A program made the position numbers and the translations under genes. The notes under the pieces were generated by a model, which ran no database searches, was not told the DNA's origin, and saw nothing but the letters and a program-made list of their open reading frames with translations. From DATKMG01 sp035541995 (lineage in GTDB: Bacteria; Acidobacteriota; Terriglobia; Versatilivoradales; Versatilivoraceae), in NCBI GenBank assembly GCA_035541995.1, contig DATKMG010000089.1, positions 1 to 5,287 on the forward strand: a DNA stretch of 5,287 nucleotides, given 5' to 3'. Below, in pieces: positions 1 through 5,171 of the stretch. How positions within the stretch are numbered: the first letter of the stretch is position 1; the number at the start of each line of letters is the position of its first letter.

Positions 1-1
1 T

Positions 2-148
2 GGTGGCGACTGCAAGAGCCTGCAGGAAGTCAGTGAAGATTATGTCCTTGACCTGGAACGCGAGACCTTCCTCAGCTTGTGCGGCGAACCAAAAACTCAG
101 GCCCGCATTCAACATATGCTGGATAAGGGAAAGCCTCTGAGGAACTGA
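2..148 (+). CDS. 3-hydroxyacyl-CoA dehydrogenase/enoyl-CoA hydratase, C-terminal fragment
   Basis: This is the last 48 codons of a gene entering from the left edge, ending in TGA at 146-148. The frame reads through without stops and ends with the pattern SEDYVLDLERETFLSLCGEP...TQARIQHML...GKPLRN. I recognise this as the C-terminal signature of the FadN/FadB-like bifunctional beta-oxidation enzyme, in particular the LDLERE-FLSL-CGE-KT block and the terminal GKPLRN. The full protein would hydrate trans-2-enoyl-CoA and oxidise the 3-hydroxyacyl-CoA with NAD+ in the cytoplasm. Only the tail is visible, so no catalytic residue can be checked. The thiolase that performs the next step starts 10 bases downstream, as in fadN-fadA pairs, which supports the call. 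The assignment rests on recall of the family's C-terminus, not on a search. Confidence 0.82.
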   Translation, partial: GGDCKSLQEVSEDYVLDLERETFLSLCGEPKTQARIQHMLDKGKPLRN

Positions 149-156
149 AGGGAGGG
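149..156 (+). promoter_or_regulatory. Ribosome binding site of the thiolase gene
   Basis: AGGGAGGG lies in the 10-base gap after the upstream stop and is strongly complementary to the 16S rRNA 3' end. The GGAGG core (151-155) is only three bases from the ATG at 159, which is closer than usual. The start is still convincing because the protein begins with the standard thiolase N-terminus. Confidence 0.7.
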
Positions 157-158
157 TC

Positions 159-1337
159 ATGCAGGAAGCAGTTATTGTGGCTGCGGCACGCACCCCGGTC
201 GGCAAAGCCGGGAAGGGGTCTCTCAAAGACCTTCGCCCGGACGATTTGGGGGCCGTTGTCCTGGCCGAGGCGGTTCGTCGAGTACCTAATCTCTCGGGTA
301 ATGAAATTGACGACGTGATCCTGGGCTGTGCCATGCCCGAGGCGGAACAGGGCATGAACGTCGCCCGGATAGCCAGCTTACGAGCCGGACTCCCGCCGGA
401 GGTGTCAGCTATCACGGTCAATAGATTCTGTGCTTCGGGGCTGCAGTCCATTGCATACGCTGCCGAGCGGATCCAATGTGGCGCGGCTGATGTCATTCTG
501 GCAGGAGGAACCGAAAGCATGAGCCTGGTGCCTATGGGGGGCCACCGGTTCTCTCCTAACCCCGAGTTGGTTGAAATTTACCCGGATGTCTACCTGACTA
601 TGGGCCTGACTGCCGAGAACCTCGCCCGCAAATACCAAATCGCTCGTGAAAGCCAGGACGAATTTGCTTTGCGCAGCCATCAACTCGCCGCCAAGGCCCT
701 TCAAATGGGAAAATTCAAGGATGAAATCGTCAGTCTCGATATCCCGTTTGACTGCATAAAGCCGACGGGTAAGAAAGAAACCTCGTGGCGTAAGTTCTGT
801 GCAGATGAAGGGCCTCGCCCGGATACTTCGCTGGAAGCTTTATCCAAGCTTCCTCCGGTCTTTCAGGTCAATGGTACCGTGACTGCCGGGAATTCTTCGC
901 AAGTAAGTGACGGCGCCGCGGCTGTGGTAGTTTGTTCATTGTCCAAGGCGAAAGCCAACGACTGGAAACCATTGGCACGCTTCGTGGGTTACGCCATCGC
1001 AGGAGTTCGACCGGAGGAAATGGGGATTGGTCCGGTCCTCGCTATACCCAAAGTGTTGAAATCCTCTGGTCTGCAACTCAGCCATATTAAGTTGATTGAG
1101 CTGAACGAGGCTTTTGCCGTCCAGGTACTTGCAGTTATCAAAGAAGCAGGCCTCGAATTGGAGAGAGTCAACGTCAATGGGGGAGCCATAGCTCTAGGCC
1201 ATCCCTTGGGGTGCACCGGCGCCAAACTCACGGTCAGTCTGCTGCACGAAATGAAGCGGCAACAGGTGCAGTTTGGGATGGTCACAATGTGTGTAGGCGG
1301 CGGCATGGGAGCAGCCGGAATCTTGGAGCTCCTCTGA
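159..1337 (+). CDS. fadA: Acetyl-CoA acyltransferase (3-ketoacyl-CoA thiolase)
   Basis: This 392-residue protein has the usual length of a thiolase. It cleaves 3-ketoacyl-CoA with CoA to acetyl-CoA and a shortened acyl-CoA, the last step of the beta-oxidation cycle, in the cytoplasm. All the signatures are present: the N-terminal VIVAAARTPVGK; the nucleophilic Cys91 in NRFCASGLQS; GGTESMS at about 116-122; NEAF at 316-319; GGAIALGHPLGCTGAK at 341-356 with His348; and the second catalytic Cys378 in MCVGGGMG. The catalytic set Cys91/His348/Cys378 is therefore intact. The ATG start gives the standard N-terminus with no extension. The gene directly follows the tail of the hydratase/dehydrogenase gene, which favours a degradative FadA role over a biosynthetic acetoacetyl-CoA thiolase, although chain-length specificity cannot be read from the sequence. 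Its stop is four bases before the next gene, so the two are almost certainly co-transcribed. Confidence 0.95.
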   Translation: MQEAVIVAAARTPVGKAGKGSLKDLRPDDLGAVVLAEAVRRVPNLSGNEIDDVILGCAMPEAEQGMNVARIASLRAGLPPEVSAITVNRFCASGLQSIAYAAERIQCGAADVILAGGTESMSLVPMGGHRFSPNPELVEIYPDVYLTMGLTAENLARKYQIARESQDEFALRSHQLAAKALQMGKFKDEIVSLDIPFDCIKPTGKKETSWRKFCADEGPRPDTSLEALSKLPPVFQVNGTVTAGNSSQVSDGAAAVVVCSLSKAKANDWKPLARFVGYAIAGVRPEEMGIGPVLAIPKVLKSSGLQLSHIKLIELNEAFAVQVLAVIKEAGLELERVNVNGGAIALGHPLGCTGAKLTVSLLHEMKRQQVQFGMVTMCVGGGMGAAGILELL

Positions 1338-1341
1338 GGAG
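1336..1341 (+). promoter_or_regulatory. Ribosome binding site for the deacetylase gene, touching the ATG
   Basis: GAGGAG overlaps the thiolase stop codon (TGA 1335-1337) and directly abuts the ATG at 1342, leaving no spacer. The in-frame TTG at 1348 (codon 3) is six bases away, a normal spacing. The real start may therefore be this TTG, or initiation at the ATG may depend on ribosomes finishing the thiolase. Confidence 0.5.
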
Positions 1342-2244
1342 ATGAATTTGGAAGAACTGCCAGGGGCGTGTAAGAAGTTGATCGTCAACGCAGATGACTT
1401 TGGGTTGACCGAAAAAGTCAACCAGGCCATCATCAAGGGCCATCAGCAAGGAATTATTACCAGCACTTCGCTTCTGGCAAATGGAATTGCGTTCGACTCG
1501 GCCGTTGCTTTGGCTAAACAATTTACCTCACTCGGGGTTGGCGTACATATTAATCTGACTGAAGGTGTTCCACTCTCGGCTCCTTTAGGATTGCAAGGTT
1601 TGGTCAACCCCGCTGGCTCGTTTAGGCTGAAGCCGGTGCCACTGGCTCGCTGCCTGCTTTCAGGAGCCATTAAGCCGAGCTCGCTGGAAGTGGAAATGCG
1701 AGCGCAGATAGAGAGGTTGCTTGCTGCCGGAATCCGTCCCACTCATGTGGACAGCCATAAACACATCCACTTGTTTCCTGCGATCTTTCGTGTTCTGATG
1801 AAGCTGGCGGTAGAATACGGAATTAATGGCATTCGTTGCGTGCGTGAAAGAGTGGCCCATTTGAATTGCCTCATTCGACGACATCGAGGATCTTTCCCAC
1901 GAATTCTAAAGCAATACTCGGTTGGATTCACGTTGTCCCTGTTGTGTAAGTTTCAAAGGCCAAGATTGCGTCGCACGCGGCTGAGGTTTCCGGCATATTG
2001 TTTTGGCATCACTCCGACCGGATTTCTGGATTCGAGGCATTTCCAGGAAATCTTCCAGTGCTTGCCGGAAGGGACGACCGAGCTAATCTGTCATCCTGGA
2101 ACCGTAGATGAGGATCTCCAACGAACCCCTACACGGCTTCTGGAGCAGCGCGAGCGGGAACTCCAGGGAATACTGGCCATTGAAACTAAAGAGACGCTGG
2201 TGCGACAAGGCATTCGATTGATTAGTTACGCCGGGTTGGATTAA
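1342..2244 (+). CDS. hpnK: YdjC/ChbG-family carbohydrate deacetylase, HpnK-like
   Basis: This 300-residue protein has the family's metal-site motifs in order: KLIVNADDFG at 12-21 (Asp18/Asp19), GVHINLTEG at 67-75 (His69), THVDSHKHIHLFP at 134-146 (His139, His141, His143) and ELICHPG at 247-253 (His251). YdjC-fold enzymes are divalent-metal hydrolases that remove the acetyl group from N-acetylated sugars. HpnK of hopanoid clusters deacetylates a hopanoid-linked N-acetylglucosamine, and NaxD of Francisella deacetylates undecaprenyl-phosphate-linked GalNAc. I choose HpnK because hpnCDE follow in the same operon, but a NaxD-like role with the adjacent glycosyltransferase is equally open. Residues about 165-215 form a strongly basic insert with a short hydrophobic stretch (194-201), possibly a lipid-substrate lid. 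No signal peptide or clear transmembrane helix is visible, so the enzyme is probably cytoplasmic or membrane-associated. The start is uncertain: ATG 1342 or TTG 1348. Confidence 0.8.
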   Translation: MNLEELPGACKKLIVNADDFGLTEKVNQAIIKGHQQGIITSTSLLANGIAFDSAVALAKQFTSLGVGVHINLTEGVPLSAPLGLQGLVNPAGSFRLKPVPLARCLLSGAIKPSSLEVEMRAQIERLLAAGIRPTHVDSHKHIHLFPAIFRVLMKLAVEYGINGIRCVRERVAHLNCLIRRHRGSFPRILKQYSVGFTLSLLCKFQRPRLRRTRLRFPAYCFGITPTGFLDSRHFQEIFQCLPEGTTELICHPGTVDEDLQRTPTRLLEQRERELQGILAIETKETLVRQGIRLISYAGLD

Positions 2245-2250
2245 ACGGCG

Positions 2251-2262
2251 GGAAGAGAAGGA
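2251..2262 (+). promoter_or_regulatory. Purine-rich ribosome binding site of the glycosyltransferase gene
   Basis: GGAAGAGAAGGA lies in the 19-base gap after the deacetylase stop. Its best core, AAGGA (2258-2262), is only one base from the ATG at 2264. The weaker GGAAGAG (2251-2257) is six bases away and gives normal spacing, so the ATG start is plausible without invoking an alternative. Confidence 0.5.
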
Positions 2263-2263
2263 A

Positions 2264-3298
2264 ATGGTTACTGAAGAGCCCGTGAAGTACTCCATAGTTG
2301 TGCCCTTTTATAACGAGCGAGATAATGTTGCACCTTTTTATGCCAAGGTCGTTGAAGTCATGGACAGTATCAACGAGCCCTTCGAAATGGTGTTTGTCGA
2401 TGATGGAAGCAGTGACTCTACGTTCCGGGTTTTGTCCGAGATCTGTCAGAACGACCAAAGGGTCAACCTGCTCCGGCTGCGAAGAAACTTCGGACAGACC
2501 GCCGCTTTGAAGGCAGGCTTCGATTTCGCCCGTGGAGATATCATCATTTCGATGGATGGTGACTTGCAGCACGATCCCATCGAGATTCCACAATTCATCG
2601 CCAAGATTCAGGAAGGCTATGATGTAGTCAGCGGCTGGCGGGCCGAGCGCACGGATTCCTGGCTCACCCGCCAGATCCCCAGTCGGATTGCCAATTGGCT
2701 CATGTCGAAGTTGGCACGGGTTGAGATTCATGACTTTGGAACGACTTACAAGGCCTATCGCCGGGAAATCATTAAGAATATTCAGCTCTATGGGGAGTTG
2801 CATCGGTTTATCCCGGCCTTGGCCAGCGGTTTGGGAGCCCGGATCACAGAAGTCCCCATCAAGAATCCCCCGCGTCGTTCAGGAAAATCAAATTACGGAA
2901 TCTCACGTACTCTGAGGGTTGTACTGGACTTGATCAGCATCAAGTTTCTTCTCGACTATTCCACGAGACCGTTGCAGTTCTTTGGACGAATCGGACTCCT
3001 TGCTACTGGAGTGGGTTTTCTCATGGGGATATTCCTGTTGACCAAGAAGCTGCTTTTCCATCAGGCCATTATGTTGGAGCACGGGCCAATGTTATTCACA
3101 GCCATGGTGCTCGTCATTAGTGGCATTCAGCTCCTTTCGCTGGGATTAGTGGGTGAGATGCTCTCGCGCACATATTATGAGTCCCAGAATAAATCTATCT
3201 ATACGGTGATGGAGGTCAAAGGGCAGGGCACGGAATCCTGGGGAGACGCACTTAATTCGCAGTCGCCTCACCCTGGACAAAGCAATCGATCACTGTGA
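2264..3298 (+). CDS. GT2 glycosyltransferase, polyprenyl-phosphate type (ArnC/GtrB/DPM synthase-like)
   Basis: This 344-residue protein has an N-terminal cytoplasmic GT-A domain and two C-terminal membrane helices. The first strand reads YSIVVPFYNE (9-18). Nucleotide-sugar and metal motifs follow: FVDDGSSD (44-51), RNFGQTAALKAGF (74-86) and MDGDLQHDP (97-105). Next come DFGTTYKAYRR (157-167) and the basic R-R-S-G-K-S-N-Y segment (204-211), which is typical of enzymes that glycosylate polyprenyl phosphates. Hydrophobic helices lie at about 240-262 and 276-299. Such enzymes move a sugar from a nucleotide donor onto a lipid phosphate at the inner membrane face. The protein lacks the N-terminal membrane segment expected of HpnI-type (ceramide glucosyltransferase-like) enzymes, so I do not call it hpnI. 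Its pairing with a YdjC deacetylase recalls FlmF2-NaxD of Francisella, suggesting an N-acetylhexosamine product. Donor sugar and acceptor are inference. Confidence 0.88.
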   Translation: MVTEEPVKYSIVVPFYNERDNVAPFYAKVVEVMDSINEPFEMVFVDDGSSDSTFRVLSEICQNDQRVNLLRLRRNFGQTAALKAGFDFARGDIIISMDGDLQHDPIEIPQFIAKIQEGYDVVSGWRAERTDSWLTRQIPSRIANWLMSKLARVEIHDFGTTYKAYRREIIKNIQLYGELHRFIPALASGLGARITEVPIKNPPRRSGKSNYGISRTLRVVLDLISIKFLLDYSTRPLQFFGRIGLLATGVGFLMGIFLLTKKLLFHQAIMLEHGPMLFTAMVLVISGIQLLSLGLVGEMLSRTYYESQNKSIYTVMEVKGQGTESWGDALNSQSPHPGQSNRSL

Positions 3299-3313
3299 AG
3301 TCGGTTGATTTTT
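3284..3313 (+). promoter_or_regulatory. Potential hairpin with GNRA-type loop and short T-run at the glycosyltransferase stop
   Basis: The left arm AATCGATC-ACT (3284-3294) can pair with AGT-(C bulge)-GGTTGATT (3299-3310). This gives eleven pairs including two G-U wobbles, closed by the tetraloop GTGA (3295-3298). The loop contains the glycosyltransferase stop codon (3296-3298). Three more T residues follow the stem, making a five-T run at 3309-3313. It resembles a weak intrinsic terminator or attenuator, or an mRNA-processing or coupling element. The stem is AT-rich and I have not computed its stability. Confidence 0.35.
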
Positions 3314-3324
3314 CCCCTGGAATT

Positions 3325-3330
3325 GGGAGG
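3325..3330 (+). promoter_or_regulatory. Shine-Dalgarno sequence upstream of hpnC, possibly occluded
   Basis: GGGAGG is the only strong ribosome binding sequence between the glycosyltransferase stop and the hpnC core. It is 19 bases from the first ATG (3350) but seven bases from an in-frame CTG (3338-3340). It can pair with TTTCCC at 3311-3316, extended by TT/AA pairs to 3309-3332, across an eight-base loop. Access to it may therefore depend on local folding or on ribosomes reaching the upstream stop. Confidence 0.5.
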
Positions 3331-3349
3331 AAACGCACTGCGCAATCAC

Positions 3350-4303
3350 ATGAGTCCGATGGTCACGCAAGGAGAGAGTTCTCGACCAAGCGAGTCGGTT
3401 TCAGTGATCCCGACAGCGACTTGGCCAGAGACGTCCCCTTCTCTCGAGGAGGCTCGGCGCTACTGTCGCAATCTCGCCCGGTCGCATTATGAAAACTTCG
3501 TCGTAGCGACTTTCCTTCTCCCGTCTGCTCTTCGACAACATTTGTACAACGTATATGCCTATTGCCGTATCAGCGATGACCTGGGTGATGAAAGCGGTGA
3601 GCCACAAGTGGCCCTGGAGCGATTGAAGGAATGGGAGGCCGAACTAAATGCCTGTTATCTGGGTCAAGTCCGTCATCCGGTTTTCATTGCCTTGCGCGAG
3701 ACAATTGATCGATTTGAAATCCCAATCCAGCCCTTCGCCGACTTACTGAAAGCCTTTCAGCTTGATCAAGTCAAGAACCGTTATGAGACCTATGCTGAAT
3801 TGCTGGATTACTGCCTATATTCCGCCAATCCGGTAGGGCGATTGGTTCTCTACCTTGGGGGCTACCGAGATCCCGAACGACAACTTCTTTCCGATCATAC
3901 CTGCACAGCCTTACAACTGGCTAATCACTGGCAAGACATTCATCTGGACCTGGTCCGCTTGAATCGGATCTACCTGCCACTGGAGGATATGAGAAACCTC
4001 GATTACTCAGAAGCCGACTTGCGTGCTCAACTTTGCGATGCTCGGTTTGCCCGTCTCATGCAACTTGAAATTGGGCGCGCTCGCGACCTTTTTCACAAAG
4101 GGCTCAGACTGGCGAGTCTAGTAGAACCCCGGCTGGCCCTGGATGTCGAACTGTTTGGGCGTTGTGGCTTGGAACTGTTGGAGCGGATTGAGGCTGTAAA
4201 CTACGACGTCTTCCGGCGTCGGCCTACTGTGAGCAAATGGGCGCGGACCAGGCTGTTGGTCTCCTGTTTGCGATCTCTATTTGTCCGCAGGTATTCCTCG
4301 TAA
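3350..4303 (+). CDS. hpnC: Squalene synthase-like HpnC (hydroxysqualene synthase)
   Basis: HpnC converts presqualene diphosphate to hydroxysqualene, the middle step of the HpnD-HpnC-HpnE route to squalene. Counting from ATG 3350 the protein has 317 residues. It shows the trans-isoprenoid synthase fold signatures: HYENFVVATFLLP at about 46-58, the first Mg2+-diphosphate motif DDLGDE at 76-81, the segment SANPVGRLVLYLGG (158-171), and the second motif in LQLANHWQDIHLD (188-200, with Asp196 and Asp200), followed by RIYLPLEDM (206-214). The NxWQDxxxD form, rather than the NILRDIxED form of HpnD, marks it as HpnC. The first 35 or so residues are a polar, low-similarity extension before SLEEARRYC. 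The start is uncertain: ATG 3350, ATG 3359, CTG 3338 (best Shine-Dalgarno spacing) or TTG 3305. It is a soluble or peripheral membrane enzyme, encoded 11 bases before hpnD. Confidence 0.9.
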   Translation: MSPMVTQGESSRPSESVSVIPTATWPETSPSLEEARRYCRNLARSHYENFVVATFLLPSALRQHLYNVYAYCRISDDLGDESGEPQVALERLKEWEAELNACYLGQVRHPVFIALRETIDRFEIPIQPFADLLKAFQLDQVKNRYETYAELLDYCLYSANPVGRLVLYLGGYRDPERQLLSDHTCTALQLANHWQDIHLDLVRLNRIYLPLEDMRNLDYSEADLRAQLCDARFARLMQLEIGRARDLFHKGLRLASLVEPRLALDVELFGRCGLELLERIEAVNYDVFRRRPTVSKWARTRLLVSCLRSLFVRRYSS

Positions 4304-4314
4304 TTTTTCGAGTC

Positions 4315-5163
4315 ATGTCCCACCAGAACCTTAATGACTCTTACCAACGATGCCAGGAACTGGCGAAGACCAGCAACTTTTACTCGGGACTCCGTTTTTT
4401 GCCCTCTCGCAAGCGGAGAGCCCTTGCAGCCGTTTATGCCTTCATGCGGGAGTGTGATGATATTAGTGACCGGAGGGGAAATGAGTCTGAGAAGAGGCTG
4501 GCTTTCGTCCAGATTAGGAGCAAATTGGATTCAGCAATGGCAGGGGATTTCGAAGACGATAAGACCCTCCCGGCTTTGCAGGACACGATCCAGTCGTTCC
4601 AAATTCCACTACAGTACTTCTATCAGGCCATTGACGGGACCGAAATGGATTTGACTTGCACCTCGTACAACACCTTTGAGGAGCTTTACCGCTATTGTTA
4701 CCATGTGGCTTCAGTTGTTGGTTTGATTTGTATTCACATTTTTGGCTTTCGAGAACAGCAGGCCATCGAGCAGGCCATTGATTGCGGCATTGCCTTTCAG
4801 TTAACCAATATTCTGCGTGATATCCGGGAGGATCTGGAGCGTAACCGAATCTACCTGCCCCGGGAAGATCTTGAGCGATTTAGCTATACCCGGCGGGATT
4901 TCGAGCGACAAGTGAAGGATGAACGGTTTAAAGCTCTCATGGCCTTCGAGGTCGATCGGGCGCAATCCTACTACTCCAAGGCCAGGCCGCTCGTTAGCTT
5001 GATCGATCGCGATAGCCGACCCGCTTTTACGGCCATGTTTGAAAGTTACTGGACGCTGCTGCAAAGAATCAAGGACGACAGTTACTCTGTGTGGAACACG
5101 AGGATAAGACTAAACACTACCGACAAACTTCGAGTGGCACTTAAAGCATTGGCAGCTTGGTAA
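4315..5163 (+). CDS. hpnD: Presqualene diphosphate synthase HpnD
   Basis: HpnD condenses two farnesyl diphosphates into presqualene diphosphate, the committing step of bacterial squalene synthesis. The 282-residue protein has the expected length and motifs: SNFYSGLRFLP (20-30); ALAAVYAFMRECDDISD (36-52) with the DDxxD metal site at 48-52; the GTEMDL segment at 108-113; the YCYHVASVVGL helix (127-137); and NILRDIREDLERNRIYLP (165-182) with the second aspartate motif at 169-173. I chose ATG 4315 over an in-frame ATG at 4237 because the upstream residues lie inside hpnC and are not family-like, while MSHQNLNDSYQRC fits a normal N-terminus. There is no real Shine-Dalgarno sequence (only CGAG near 4309-4312), so translation is probably coupled to hpnC, whose stop is 11 bases upstream. 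The two proteins are paralogues; all the expected aspartates remain here. Confidence 0.95.
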   Translation: MSHQNLNDSYQRCQELAKTSNFYSGLRFLPSRKRRALAAVYAFMRECDDISDRRGNESEKRLAFVQIRSKLDSAMAGDFEDDKTLPALQDTIQSFQIPLQYFYQAIDGTEMDLTCTSYNTFEELYRYCYHVASVVGLICIHIFGFREQQAIEQAIDCGIAFQLTNILRDIREDLERNRIYLPREDLERFSYTRRDFERQVKDERFKALMAFEVDRAQSYYSKARPLVSLIDRDSRPAFTAMFESYWTLLQRIKDDSYSVWNTRIRLNTTDKLRVALKALAAW

Positions 5164-5171
5164 AGACCCTC

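Noticed and set aside
405..704. Minus-strand open frame of 99 codons opposite the thiolase gene
   Set aside because: It is antisense to a thiolase with all its catalytic residues. Several similar minus-strand frames occur across the window and none has recognisable motifs.
833..853. Perfect inverted repeat GGAAGCTT-TATCC-AAGCTTCC inside the thiolase gene
   Set aside because: An eight-base perfect hairpin is expected about once by chance in a window this size. It lies mid-gene in a normal coding context (Leu-Glu-Ala-Leu-Ser-Lys-Leu-Pro) and no T-run follows.
2229..2250. Short inverted repeat CGCCG/CGGCG spanning the deacetylase stop codon
   Set aside because: It has only five pairs with a 12-base loop and no T-run, so it is not a credible terminator.
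2222..2803. A 193-codon open frame on the minus strand
   Set aside because: It lies opposite the strongly supported glycosyltransferase. Its translation shows no recognisable domain and no ribosome binding site was noted; it is a shadow of the coding strand.
3295..3492. A 65-codon plus-strand frame starting with GTG that overlaps the glycosyltransferase stop as GTGA
   Set aside because: The overlap looks like classic translational coupling, but the frame differs from that of hpnC, the product has no recognisable similarity, and it overlaps the hpnC coding region.
4237..4314. Upstream in-frame ATG that would extend hpnD by 26 residues
   Set aside because: The extra residues come from the hpnC coding region in another frame and do not resemble an HpnD N-terminus; ATG 4315 gives the normal length.
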